NCBI RefSeq assembly: GCF_010669145.1
Contig: NZ_CP048637.1
Span: 248,001-312,000 of the forward strand
Length of the DNA: 64,000 bases
Source: Rhizobium oryzihabitans
GTDB taxonomy: Bacteria > Pseudomonadota > Alphaproteobacteria > Rhizobiales > Rhizobiaceae
Direction: 5' to 3'
Positions 36,872 through 46,564 of the stretch are shown one piece after another. The stretch's first letter is position 1. The number at the start of each line of letters is the position of its first letter. Under the pieces are notes generated by a model, which saw only the letters and a program-made list of their open reading frames with translations, made no database searches and was not told where the DNA came from. A program made the translations under genes and the position numbers.

Positions 36872-38626
36872 CTATTCAGCCGCGATCCCGTAAGCGGTCT
36901 CGTGATCGTCAAGCGTCGCCGCATCATCATCGGCATCGCTCAAATCGGAGACATCGAGATCGTCGTCGGCATCCTCATTCGGGGCGTCGATGCCGGTGGC
37001 ACTCCCATCCGGCGCCTCGACCTCCTCCTGCGAGCCTTCCTCCTGGTCGAGATGCTTGAGGATGGCAGAAACGTCAGCAGCCTCCGGCGCGAACAAGGCA
37101 GACGGATGGACGAGGTTCGCCTCGCCTTCGAAGTGGGTGACGAGAGCCGACCGGGTTTCGCGAACGCGCGCACGCGGCTCGAGCCCGGCATCCTTGGCGA
37201 CGATTTCAAGCGCCTGGCGCGACAGGGATGCGAGGAAGTCCTCCGAGCCCATGTTCGGGAGGTAACTGTCTGCGCCGATCGCCTCGCCGGCCAAGCGCGA
37301 GACGACGCCGCTATTCGAGATGCCACGGCGGCACGAAAGCACATCGATCAAAGCGGATCGTGCCGCAACACGCACCGTATCCATGTCAAATGCGAGCCTG
37401 CCATCCTCCGTCATCAGTCGCGCAGCATGGCGGCCGAAACGAGCACCGCCGTAGAGCGCACCGCCGGCGCCGGAATCGACCCGGACATTCAACCCGGCAA
37501 AGGCGAGCACGAGCAGCGCCATCAGCATGTCGTCCTCGATCGGCGCGCGGCTGAGGGCATCGTGGAGAGCGTCGGTGCGAAAATCACCGATCATGTCCTG
37601 GCCCTTCTGCGTCACATCGGGGCGAGCCTTCGGCGGTGAGACCGCATCTTCCGCGGCGGTTCCGCTGGCATCTGAAACGCTGCCACCCTTCCGCTTCGCG
37701 GCCTCCGGCATGCGGTAGTGGACAGTCTGGACCTTTCCGTCGCGGTCGAGATACAGGCCCGCATGATCGGACTTCGACGGTTTGCCATAGACTTGGCTCG
37801 CCTTTTTCGGCAGTTCCGGCTGACCCCAGCTGTTCACCTCAACGATCGAGCCGCGCTTCGGCAAGTTCGCCGTCATCCATTCATGCTGGGCGCCGAGAAA
37901 GCCCTCGACGTTGGTCGTGTAGCGGCTGTCCTGATCGGCAGGTGCGAAGAGGTCCTCGACCCACTCGATGCCGTAGGCCTCGCGGAGATCGTCGCCGAAG
38001 CTGGCATCCTTGGCATACATGCGCTTCTTCGTTAGCGCATTGGCGATCGACCACCAGGCGGCGGTGTCGCCTTTCTTCGGCTTATGGGCCTTCCAGACCT
38101 CCTTCTGCTCCACCTCGCCAGCGGCTGCAATGATCCGGAGCTGCTGTTCGGAGGGCATGTCGCCAAGTGCCATCTGTTCCAGCATCGCCGGCAGGACGTT
38201 GGCCAGCAGCCGCAACTTGCGGATCTGGCGGACGGGGAGAGCGAGAGCGACGGCGATCGCTTCCTCGGTCCAGCCGAGTGCAACGAGCCGCTCGATACCG
38301 CGCCATTGGTCCACGGGGTTCAACGCCTCGCGCACACTGTTTTCGATCATGGACCGCATGGCGCCGTTGTCGTTGGCGGCGTCTACCACCAGGATCTCGA
38401 TTTCTTCGAGACCAGCCGCGATTGCGAGGCGGACACGGCGGTGGCCGGCATCGATAATGTAGCCATTGCCACCACCCGCTTCCGGCGCGACTATCGGCGG
38501 CTGGACGATCCCAACGGCTTTGATCGTGGCGAGCATCAACGCATCTGCCTGCGGTGACGACTTCGTCTGGCGCATACGGTCTGGGTTTTCCTTCAGAGCG
38601 CGAGGATCGACCTTCTGGATCTGCAT
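36872..38626 (-). CDS. ParB/Spo0J-family nuclease-domain protein
   Basis: 584-residue ParB-like protein, much longer than partition ParB. The ParB N-terminal domain runs MQIQKVDPRALKENPDRMRQ to GYIIDAGHRRVRLAIAAG (the GHRR box) with ENSVREALNPVDQWRGIERL and the HTH-like GWTEEAIAVALALPVRQIRKLRLL. The long C-terminal region contains YTTNVEGFLGAQHEW and an acidic tail (DADDDLDVSDLSDADDDAA). Such large ParB-like proteins are common on rhizobial plasmids away from repABC; a role in partition is not shown. Confidence 0.88.
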   Translation of the reverse strand: MQIQKVDPRALKENPDRMRQTKSSPQADALMLATIKAVGIVQPPIVAPEAGGGNGYIIDAGHRRVRLAIAAGLEEIEILVVDAANDNGAMRSMIENSVREALNPVDQWRGIERLVALGWTEEAIAVALALPVRQIRKLRLLANVLPAMLEQMALGDMPSEQQLRIIAAAGEVEQKEVWKAHKPKKGDTAAWWSIANALTKKRMYAKDASFGDDLREAYGIEWVEDLFAPADQDSRYTTNVEGFLGAQHEWMTANLPKRGSIVEVNSWGQPELPKKASQVYGKPSKSDHAGLYLDRDGKVQTVHYRMPEAAKRKGGSVSDASGTAAEDAVSPPKARPDVTQKGQDMIGDFRTDALHDALSRAPIEDDMLMALLVLAFAGLNVRVDSGAGGALYGGARFGRHAARLMTEDGRLAFDMDTVRVAARSALIDVLSCRRGISNSGVVSRLAGEAIGADSYLPNMGSEDFLASLSRQALEIVAKDAGLEPRARVRETRSALVTHFEGEANLVHPSALFAPEAADVSAILKHLDQEEGSQEEVEAPDGSATGIDAPNEDADDDLDVSDLSDADDDAATLDDHETAYGIAAE

Positions 38627-38928
38627 GGGACTGTCCTTTCGGGAGATTTGCGAGCCGGCGCCTTGCCAGCCCTTCCTGTCTTCATTCTTTCCGAAGACAC
38701 CTCCTGGACCGCAGCGCGGCCGGACTGCCGCAACTGCGGCCGAGCATCCCTGACGGGAAGGACAAGCGGGGCAACTGCCCTGCGATGGACGACCGACCGG
38801 GATGGCGCAGGCGGCGGTTGAGCGACGAGCGGCGGCAGGAGGACCGCGCTGCGACCCAATCCTTTTTCCTCCTTTTATTTCCCCACAACCTTTCGGAGAA
38901 TGACGGAGGAATCAAAGGTGAAGGACGG
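38627..38928. other. Divergent intergenic region before the DUF4238 pair
   Basis: About 300 bases between the ParB-like gene (leftward) and the DUF4238 gene (rightward). The left part is GC-rich; from about 38860 it becomes AT-richer (CCTTTTATTTCCCC), which may mark the edge of an inserted block. No repeat was found. Confidence 0.4.
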
Positions 38929-39819
38929 ATGAGCAAAAACATCACCAAGAAATGCCATTGGGTGCCTCAAGCATACCTTCGGAATTTTGCATGCCCTCCA
39001 GAAAGCGAGGAGAAAATATGGCGATTAAGCAAGGAGACGCTTGTTGCGGAGCGCAAGCCAATTGCGAAGGTGGCTGTCAAATTCCACCTCTACTCGCCAC
39101 AAGACACAGCCGGCCGCCGCGACGACAGATTCGAGAGAAAACTCGGAGACTTAGAGACTTGGTTCGGTAGCCCTGCCTGGAAGGCACTATGTGGAGATTT
39201 TCCGGACTACTCGAAGAGCTGGTTCAGGAAAATGATCTCCCTGTTGGTGGCGACCATGTATCTGAGAAATCCGTCGGTTCTCGAATGGACCAAAGGGTTT
39301 CACCAATCGGTACTCGCGAGTGCAAAGGGCAACAGCCGGCCGCCGAGCCATATCAGAATCGGGCAGACCTCTTCCGAGATTTCAGAGGACACGTGGGCGG
39401 AATATCTTGGAGCTAACGACGAAGACCTTAAAAGGGCATGGATCAGCATCGTGGAGAAATGCGGTTGGTTTGCAGAACAGCTGATGTCTCTCCGCTGGGC
39501 GATCCTCATCTCGGAACGCCCTGTTTTTGTAACGTCGGACAACCCTGTGGCGTTCTATCACCCCAGCCTGCAGTTCAAGGGGATGAACGACCCTCAGACT
39601 TTTTTGATGTTCCCGCTTTCACCCACTCGCGTCCTCACAATGGATCATCGACATGATCAGCCCGACGGCAGATATTATCCGCTAAATCACAGTGGCGCGA
39701 GCACGAATACGTTGATCTGGAGGAACTCGATCGAGCATATGTTCTCATCGCGACATCCCGATACAGTGTGCGAGGAAATGGTCGCCGACGCGGAGGCCAT
39801 GGGCTTCGCAAGTCACTGA
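38929..39819 (+). CDS. DUF4238 protein
   Basis: 296 residues. The start SKNITKKCHWVPQAYLRNFA is the hallmark of DUF4238 (H-x-VPQ-x-YLRNF). Later motifs include WAILISERPVFVTSDNPVAFYHP and MFPLSPTRVLTM, also typical. Function of the family is unknown. It is followed after 16 bases by a trypsin-like gene on the same strand, and both appear lower in G+C than the plasmid core around them. The ATG at 38929 was chosen because other nearby start codons are out of frame. Confidence 0.85.
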   Translation: MSKNITKKCHWVPQAYLRNFACPPESEEKIWRLSKETLVAERKPIAKVAVKFHLYSPQDTAGRRDDRFERKLGDLETWFGSPAWKALCGDFPDYSKSWFRKMISLLVATMYLRNPSVLEWTKGFHQSVLASAKGNSRPPSHIRIGQTSSEISEDTWAEYLGANDEDLKRAWISIVEKCGWFAEQLMSLRWAILISERPVFVTSDNPVAFYHPSLQFKGMNDPQTFLMFPLSPTRVLTMDHRHDQPDGRYYPLNHSGASTNTLIWRNSIEHMFSSRHPDTVCEEMVADAEAMGFASH

Positions 39820-39835
39820 CGAGGGAAATGGAAAA

Positions 39836-40645
39836 ATGATTCCAACGTGGAAAACGGCCGAAGCGAAAATGAGCGTTTGCATCAACGGAGCATACGTGCC
39901 GTTTAAAAATGCACCGAACTCCATGCCTCGCTTCGTTCGGCCGGCATTGTTTTCCACTGGCGATGAAAATTGGGAGCTGCAGTTCTTCGGATCATCCTTC
40001 TTAGGGAAATATCGAGGCTGGCATTTCGGGATCGCGACGGCGCATCAAACCAACTCGGCACATGGTGCGCAGGAAGCATCAAAATATGTTGTCCTCAAGG
40101 AAGTCGGCGGCAAAACCCTCGCTATCCCACCGAGCAACCTTCACATCCCATCCGTCGACGAAGAAGGCTATAGCAGTCTCAAGGATCTGATTTTCTTCGA
40201 TTTCGCGGAGGTGGATGCGCCATACAGAGCTAGCCATCTGGATTTGACGAATATCCTTTGGTCAGATGACACCAGCCCGGCAGATTACTCCTTTCTAATA
40301 GGGTACCCAACGAGCTCCGCCATCATTACACTAAACCCAGAAGACTACTCTGCGCTGGAAAGCTTTACCGCGCGTTGGGTGAGACAGGACTTGCAACCCG
40401 CGAATCCCGAAGCTTTGGACACAGAGCATCGCAACATCTTCATCAAACACGATCGCTCGACCCGCCTCAGCATCGATCCCGATGGACTGAGCGGGTCACC
40501 CGCATTTTCGATTGTCAAGGCAGCCAACAGTGAGCGCTTCATTCGGTTCGAAGGTATCGTCACAAACGCACGCGGCGACCGCTTCGCGGTCTATCCCAGT
40601 TTATATATCCGCGACATGCTTGAGCATATCGTCAAGAATTCTTAG
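39836..40645 (+). CDS. Trypsin-like serine protease-fold protein
   Basis: 269 residues, no signal peptide, so probably cytoplasmic. A candidate triad is visible: His in GIATAHQTNS, Asp in LKDLIFFDFAEVD and Ser in DGLSGSPAFSIV (GxSGSP box). Fold assignment is by these motifs only. It lies 16 bases after the DUF4238 gene and its stop overlaps the converging methylase-helicase stop by 4 bases. Pairing with a DUF of unknown function suggests a two-component system; a defence role is only a guess. Confidence 0.6.
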   Translation: MIPTWKTAEAKMSVCINGAYVPFKNAPNSMPRFVRPALFSTGDENWELQFFGSSFLGKYRGWHFGIATAHQTNSAHGAQEASKYVVLKEVGGKTLAIPPSNLHIPSVDEEGYSSLKDLIFFDFAEVDAPYRASHLDLTNILWSDDTSPADYSFLIGYPTSSAIITLNPEDYSALESFTARWVRQDLQPANPEALDTEHRNIFIKHDRSTRLSIDPDGLSGSPAFSIVKAANSERFIRFEGIVTNARGDRFAVYPSLYIRDMLEHIVKNS

Positions 40646-43600
40646 CCACCAACGGGGCTATTAAGACTTTCATCAAGGCTGGTATCCCCGCGGGCGGCAC
40701 TGGCGAGTTCTTCGTCAATCTCGGCCAGTCGACCACGCTTTTCCGCGAGTTCTTCGGCAAATGCAAAGGCTCCTCCGTCTCGCGAACGGTAGGAGGCCAA
40801 CCGCCGCTCGGCCTCTCCTAAGCGCCGGCGATACTGAAGCCGGTCTCCGTCAAAGCCGTCGAGCCCGTGCTCCAGTCTTGAAATCGCCCCGAGCGGGGTG
40901 ACGGTGATGGCCAACTCGATCTCGTAGTCGGCGCCAGTGCGCTGGAGGAGGGTCTGATAGCGATAGCCGTCACCCCGGCCGATGCGTTCGCCCTCGTAAA
41001 CGAGATCGAAGCCACCGATCGTCGCCAAGTGTACCTCGCCCTCTTGTTGGAGCTGAAGCAATGTGAGGATTTCCTTCATTAGCGCTCGGCCGGCTTCCTT
41101 GCGTTCAGTATAATCCTGACCGAGCACCGTCATGGTGAACGCATCACCGGCAGTGGGCCGGAGCCGGACGATGTCCTCACCGATTTCGCCGATGCGCCGC
41201 GTCGAGACCTCGATCTCGCGCTCGGCATCACGCATCTGCCGACGAACGGCATATTGATCGTCCTCGTGGGCGGCGCGGAGCCGTTCAAGCCGTGCGATAT
41301 CAGCCTCGAGCCCGGCCTTCTGCATCAGCCGTTCGTCACCCGACGCGATCGCTTTCGCCATCGCGAACTGGTTGGCGGCGCCTTCGCCGACATCTTCCAG
41401 CCGGCGGATAGAGGTGTCGCCTGAAAGGGCGGCCGCGATGAACCGGGCTTTGCGCTCATTATTCTGCCACATGGAGGCGTCGAGCGAGCCCTCGGTCGCG
41501 TAGGCGAAGATATCGACCTCGTCGTGCTGGTTGCCCTGGCGGACGATCCGGCCCTCGCGTTGTTCTATCTGCGATGGGAGCCACGGCACGTCAAGATGAT
41601 GGAGGGCTTTCAGCCGAAGCTGCGCGTTGACGCCGGTGCCCATCGTCTCTGACGAGCCGATCAGGAAGCGGACCTTGCCGGCGCGGACATCGCCGAACAG
41701 CCTCTGCTTGGCCTCGGTCTTCTTGTAATCCTGCATGAAGGCAATTTCCGATGCCGGCACGCCAAGCCGGATCAGCTCCTCGCGAATGAAGCGATAAGCT
41801 GAGAACCCACGCGATTTCTCGACATTGATCGTGCCGAGATCGGAAAAGATCATCTGGGCGGCGCCCGGCAGATCGAAGTCCTTGCCGTCGGGTCGGCTAT
41901 AGGTGGCTTCGCCGGTCTCCTTCCAGATCCGGTGTGCATTGCGGATCAGCAGATTGAGCTTGTTGTCGTCCTCGTTGCCGGCCGCCGGCATGACGAAGCG
42001 CAGGTCGATCGCAGCATGACGGCCATCGGTGATGACGGAGAGCAGAATGTCGTCACCGGGCTTGGCCGGCCCCTCGCGCATTTCGATCGCCTTGATCCTG
42101 GTATCCAGCGTCTGCTGGTAGGTCTTGAACAGCGCCGTCGGCTTGGCCGTCAGGATCTGCCGGCGGCCGGTCGACAGGTTCGGCACCTTGACATACTGAC
42201 GAAGATCATCCGGCATCACCACATCGGCGAAGGACCGAAACATGGCGATCAGCTCGGGCACGTTAACGAAGCTCGCGAAGCGGCTGACCGGCTTGTATTT
42301 GCCGGATGGCTGGATTTCGAGTTCGGTCGTCGTGTCGCCGAAGCAGGATGCCCAGGCATCGAACTCATGCAGGCCCCGTTCATGGAGCGCTTCGTGGCCG
42401 AGCAGGCGCTGGATCGAGAACATCTCGCCAAGGGTATTTGTTACAGGCGTGCCTGACGCCAGCACCAAAGCCCGTCCGGGGTTCTTCGTCTCGATGTAGC
42501 GGGACTTTACAAAGAGATCCCAGGCGCGCTGCGATCCATTCGGATCGATGCCCTTCAGCGTCGACATGTTGGTGGCGCAGGAGAGCTTGCGGAATTCCTG
42601 CGCCTCGTCGACGACGATCTGATCCACACCGATTTCGGAGATGGTCAGAAGATCGTCCTTGCGGGTGGCGAGCCCTTCGAGCCGCTCCTGCAAGCCTTCC
42701 TTCAGCCGCTCGAGGCGCTTGCGCGAGACGCGGTCTTCACTGTCGACCTTGGTCAGCAGATCCTCGTAGAGCTGCAGCTCGTCCTGGATCATCTGCTGTT
42801 CGAAGGCTGACGGCACGGCGATGAAGCGGAACGCCGAATGGGTGATGATGATCGCATCCCAAGTGGCGGTCGCCGCCCGCGACAGGAACCGGGCGCGCTT
42901 GTCCTTCGTGAAGTTGGTCTCATCCGCCACGAGGATGCGGGCATTTGGATAGAGCGCCAGGAACTCACGCGCAGCCTGGGCCAGGCAATGGCCGGGCACG
43001 ACCAGCATCGCCTTGGCGATCAGGCCAAGCCGGCGTTGCTCCATGATCGCGGCCGCCATCGTCATCGTCTTGCCCGCGCCGACGGCATGGGCGAGATAGG
43101 TGGAGCCATCGGCGATGATCCGCCAGATACCGCGCTTCTGATGCCCATAAAGAACGAAGGCGCCAGAGGCGCCTGGAAGTTTCAGATGGGAACCGTCGAA
43201 TTTTCGCGGCGCGATGTTGTTGAAGCGGTCATTATAATCGCGGGCGAGCCGATCGGTGCGATCGGGATCGGTCCAGACCCAGTCCTGAAACGCCTGCTTG
43301 ATCCGCTGCAGCTTGTCGCGCGCGGCCTCGGTATCGACGACATTCAGAACTCGCCGCTCGCCGTCGACATCCTTGAACACGTCGAAGATCTGCGGGACAC
43401 GGCTATTCAGCGCATCGGCGAGGAGCTCGCCGCCATGCCGACGGCTGGTGCCCCATTCGGACGTGCCGGCTGCGGAATAGCCGAGCTGGCGCGCTTCCAC
43501 AGTCCAGGAGCCGAGTTCCGCCATGTGGTGGATGCGGATCTCGGCATCCATCCTCTCCTTCACGAAGGCGACAACGTCAGCCGCCGGGATCCATGGGGCG

Positions 43601-45753
43601 CCGAGACGGGCAGTAATATCCGATGGCCGAAGGTCGGCCGGCTGGACATCGGTCAGGGCGCGGACATTCCGCTCGTAGACCGGATCGCGCTCTGCCGCCG
43701 CCTGCGCGGCAATGAGCTTGGTGCGAACCGAGCCGGAGAGATAGGCGTCCGAGGTCTGCCAGGTGCCGCTGGCCGGATCCTGGAACACCTCGTCGCCGAG
43801 CGCATCGATGACGGCAGCGACGTCAAGATGCAGCAGTTCGGCGATATGATCGAGATCGACATGACCACGCTCGTTGAGGACGACCGCCAGCGCATCGGCC
43901 GCATTGGTGATGACGGGCGACATCGGCGGAGCGATTACACGGGAGCTGAATATTGGACCCGGCTTCGCCGTATCGGTCTCCAGATCATAGTCCTCGATCG
44001 AGGCCACCAGCCAGCAATCGGGATCGTCGCGGAAAGGTGCAAGGTTCGGCTGGCGATGGGTTTCCTTGACCTCACCGGTCTCCGGGTCCTCCTGGACCGA
44101 GACTGTGGTGTGGTTGATAGGGCCGAAATCTCGGACGAATGCCGACCAGGCAAGGCGCAAACGCACCTGAAGATCGCGCCAAGGCCGATCTGTCTCCTGC
44201 GCCTTCAACATCTCGCGGACGGCATCGCGGATCGGGATCAACTTCGAGATAATCCGGATATGCTTTTCCGGGATGCCATCGCCGGAGCGGCCCTTGCGCA
44301 CGGCGATAGGAACGGCCGAACCGTCCAGCAGCTGCATCAGGCCTTTGGCTCGGTCGATGAAGAAGCTCCCCTCGCGGACCGGGCTGTCTTTCGGTCGGAG
44401 ATCGACGATCTCGGCGAGTTCGTCCTCCAGATCAATGTCGATCGGGGTCGGCTCGCCGTCATAGAGGCCGTCCGGGAGAAGATCGATGGCCGCGGTGAGC
44501 GCTGTCTCAAGATCGGCGCCGCCATTGCCACGGCATGTGTAGGTCTCGCCGAATGGCCCGGAGGTGAGGGCATGGGTGCCGAGCACGAAATCCGGATGGC
44601 GCGCAAACCAACGGTTCACCCGAATAGCTCCCTCATCGTCGGTGGCCGACTGCACCTCATCCACATCGAGCCAGGTCTGGTCGCCTTCGGACTCACCAAT
44701 CTTGCGCTTGCGGAAAAAGAGAATGTCGACGACGACATCCGTGCCGGCGTCACGACGAAAGCTGCCTTCGGGCAACCGGATCGCCGCGATCAAGTCGGCG
44801 GATTTGGCGATATGCACACGGGCGGTCGTGTCGGCCTTGTCCATCGTACCGTGCGAGGTGACGAAGGCGGCCAGCGCCCCCGGCTTCAACAGGTCGAGCG
44901 AGCGGGCGATGAAATAGTCATGCAGCCGCAGGCCGAGCGACCTATATGCCCGGTCGGAACGAACCGTGCGATCGGAAAAGGGCGGGTTGCCGATGGCGAG
45001 ATCGTAGATCGGCGCCAGGTCCGTGCGGGCAAGATCGCCTTCGATGATCCGAGACCGCGGCTGCAGCAGGCGGACGATGCGCGCCGTTACCGGGTCGAGC
45101 TCGATCCCGGTGACATAGGCGGTCTCCCGATAGTCTTGAGGCATAAGGGCAGGGAACAGGCCCGTGCCAATGCCCGGCTCGAGCACCCGGCCGCCGCGCC
45201 AACCGAGTCGCTGGATCCCGGACCAAATCGCCCGGATGATGAATTCCGGCGTGAAATGCGCATATTGGGTGCAGCGCGCGAGCGAGGCATAGTCTGCTTC
45301 CGACACCGCGGTCTCGAGCGAAGAACCAAGCGCGTCCCATCCTTCGCGGAAGTCGATCTCGCCCGGTCGGCGGAACATGCCATTGGCAAGTTCCGAAGCT
45401 CCGAAACCGGTGAAGCGGATCAGCTGCGCCTGTTCCTTCGGCGTCGCCGGCCGTTCCTGCTTGGCGATGCCGTCGGCGACCAAGATCGCAGCGACATTGG
45501 CGCGAGCACGATCCTTCCAGCTGATTCCGAGACCGCGTTCCTCCGTCAGCACGTAGTTCTGGCGCTGGTCAGTTACGCGCTTCGGCGCTGAAGCCGCCGG
45601 CAGTGCCGGGGCAGGGGTCGGCGGCGTGGGATCGGGATCGTCATCATTGGCTGCGACGGAATCGAAACCGCCAAACGCGGTGACGCCGAGACCGAGGCCG
45701 GACGACAGGGCCGAGTTGCCAAACATGTCGAGGGTGAACGGATCATTGCTCAT
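40642..45753 (-). CDS. Giant DNA methylase-SNF2 helicase fusion
   Basis: About 1703 residues. The N-terminal adenine methylase has the SAM motif LEPGIGTGLFPA (near residue 190) and catalytic NPPF (near 255). The SNF2-type helicase has AHAVGAGKTMTMA (near 890) and VVDEAQEFRKL (near 1045), and helicase C motifs with GSSETMGTGVNAQ and QREGRIVRQGNQ. The C-terminus is a long coiled coil. Proteins of this build are widespread on alphaproteobacterial conjugative plasmids and may protect or modify plasmid DNA; the role is not established. AAGGAG precedes the ATG at 45753; an ATG ten codons upstream is less likely. Confidence 0.93.
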   Translation of the reverse strand: MSNDPFTLDMFGNSALSSGLGLGVTAFGGFDSVAANDDDPDPTPPTPAPALPAASAPKRVTDQRQNYVLTEERGLGISWKDRARANVAAILVADGIAKQERPATPKEQAQLIRFTGFGASELANGMFRRPGEIDFREGWDALGSSLETAVSEADYASLARCTQYAHFTPEFIIRAIWSGIQRLGWRGGRVLEPGIGTGLFPALMPQDYRETAYVTGIELDPVTARIVRLLQPRSRIIEGDLARTDLAPIYDLAIGNPPFSDRTVRSDRAYRSLGLRLHDYFIARSLDLLKPGALAAFVTSHGTMDKADTTARVHIAKSADLIAAIRLPEGSFRRDAGTDVVVDILFFRKRKIGESEGDQTWLDVDEVQSATDDEGAIRVNRWFARHPDFVLGTHALTSGPFGETYTCRGNGGADLETALTAAIDLLPDGLYDGEPTPIDIDLEDELAEIVDLRPKDSPVREGSFFIDRAKGLMQLLDGSAVPIAVRKGRSGDGIPEKHIRIISKLIPIRDAVREMLKAQETDRPWRDLQVRLRLAWSAFVRDFGPINHTTVSVQEDPETGEVKETHRQPNLAPFRDDPDCWLVASIEDYDLETDTAKPGPIFSSRVIAPPMSPVITNAADALAVVLNERGHVDLDHIAELLHLDVAAVIDALGDEVFQDPASGTWQTSDAYLSGSVRTKLIAAQAAAERDPVYERNVRALTDVQPADLRPSDITARLGAPWIPAADVVAFVKERMDAEIRIHHMAELGSWTVEARQLGYSAAGTSEWGTSRRHGGELLADALNSRVPQIFDVFKDVDGERRVLNVVDTEAARDKLQRIKQAFQDWVWTDPDRTDRLARDYNDRFNNIAPRKFDGSHLKLPGASGAFVLYGHQKRGIWRIIADGSTYLAHAVGAGKTMTMAAAIMEQRRLGLIAKAMLVVPGHCLAQAAREFLALYPNARILVADETNFTKDKRARFLSRAATATWDAIIITHSAFRFIAVPSAFEQQMIQDELQLYEDLLTKVDSEDRVSRKRLERLKEGLQERLEGLATRKDDLLTISEIGVDQIVVDEAQEFRKLSCATNMSTLKGIDPNGSQRAWDLFVKSRYIETKNPGRALVLASGTPVTNTLGEMFSIQRLLGHEALHERGLHEFDAWASCFGDTTTELEIQPSGKYKPVSRFASFVNVPELIAMFRSFADVVMPDDLRQYVKVPNLSTGRRQILTAKPTALFKTYQQTLDTRIKAIEMREGPAKPGDDILLSVITDGRHAAIDLRFVMPAAGNEDDNKLNLLIRNAHRIWKETGEATYSRPDGKDFDLPGAAQMIFSDLGTINVEKSRGFSAYRFIREELIRLGVPASEIAFMQDYKKTEAKQRLFGDVRAGKVRFLIGSSETMGTGVNAQLRLKALHHLDVPWLPSQIEQREGRIVRQGNQHDEVDIFAYATEGSLDASMWQNNERKARFIAAALSGDTSIRRLEDVGEGAANQFAMAKAIASGDERLMQKAGLEADIARLERLRAAHEDDQYAVRRQMRDAEREIEVSTRRIGEIGEDIVRLRPTAGDAFTMTVLGQDYTERKEAGRALMKEILTLLQLQQEGEVHLATIGGFDLVYEGERIGRGDGYRYQTLLQRTGADYEIELAITVTPLGAISRLEHGLDGFDGDRLQYRRRLGEAERRLASYRSRDGGAFAFAEELAEKRGRLAEIDEELASAARGDTSLDESLNSPVGG

Positions 45754-45845
45754 CAGAAGTGCTCCTTTTCGGGCGCGCGCCATCGACCACCCGTCGGGGC
45801 GGGCAGTTCGAGAAGGCTGGGAAAGATCGACGGAGTGGATGGCCT

Positions 45846-46448
45846 TTAGGCCGCGATGCCGGGCAAATGTCGCATGTGAACGGGCAGCTTTGCTGCGATC
45901 TCGGTATCAGTGAGATCGTCCAGCGGCTTCAGGATTGACCCGTTCGTGCCACTCCACAGCATGACCGTGCGCTGACCCCTCATGGCCGACGGAAAGCGAT
46001 CGCCGGCATAGCCGCGATAGGCGTCCGCGGTGCTGCTCCAGATATGCTCGAGCCGCTCCTCGCGGTTCATGGCCCGGACAGGCTGCGTCTCGCGCTCGAA
46101 GATCGCCGCCCGCATCGTCTCGACCGAACTCGTATCGGAGAGATCGCAATAGCCGTGGAAGTATCTGGTCTTCCCGTCGATCCGGAGTGCGTAAAAGACG
46201 CTGGTCACCGAGCCAGTCAGAAACTCACGCATCGCGAAGATCGGGCCACGCATCCACAAGGGCGGCAGGATATTGAGCATGTAGTCGTACAGATACCCGT
46301 CGATCTCGAACCATTCGCCGCTGTACAGCGGTCCAGCATCGGTCTGCCACCGATCGGGGCGCTGGTTGTGACGATCGAAAAGACGGAACATTTGGCCGCG
46401 CGTTGCGACGCCTTCGAAGATCTTGCGGATCGGGGCAGAGGTGTTCAT
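45846..46448 (-). CDS. DUF1419 protein
   Basis: 200 residues. MNTSAPIRKIFEGVATRGQMFRLFDRHNQRPDRWQ, EWFEIDGYLYDYMLNILPPLWMRG and KLPVHMRHLP are characteristic of the DUF1419 family of rhizobial plasmids. Soluble, function unknown. AAGGAGCCAGCT is the ribosome site. It lies 92 bases upstream of the methylase-helicase start in the same direction, so they may share a transcript. Confidence 0.85.
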   Translation of the reverse strand: MNTSAPIRKIFEGVATRGQMFRLFDRHNQRPDRWQTDAGPLYSGEWFEIDGYLYDYMLNILPPLWMRGPIFAMREFLTGSVTSVFYALRIDGKTRYFHGYCDLSDTSSVETMRAAIFERETQPVRAMNREERLEHIWSSTADAYRGYAGDRFPSAMRGQRTVMLWSGTNGSILKPLDDLTDTEIAAKLPVHMRHLPGIAA

Positions 46449-46564
46449 AGCTGGCTCCTTCAGGTGTTCGGGACCCGGCGATGGCCACTCCATCACCTTC
46501 TTTCAGTCCCTCAAGACACCTTCCGGAACGCCGGCTTGCCCGTCGGCCGGGTCAAGGGCCGGCT

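Noticed and set aside
36872..38626. ParB-like gene as part of a repABC replication/partition locus
   Set aside because: No repA- or repC-like genes are nearby, and the protein is far longer than RepB; so no origin of replication is claimed here.
42838..45591. Long open frame (about 917 codons) on the + strand
   Set aside because: Antisense shadow of the methylase-helicase gene; composition is non-protein-like and no motif is visible.
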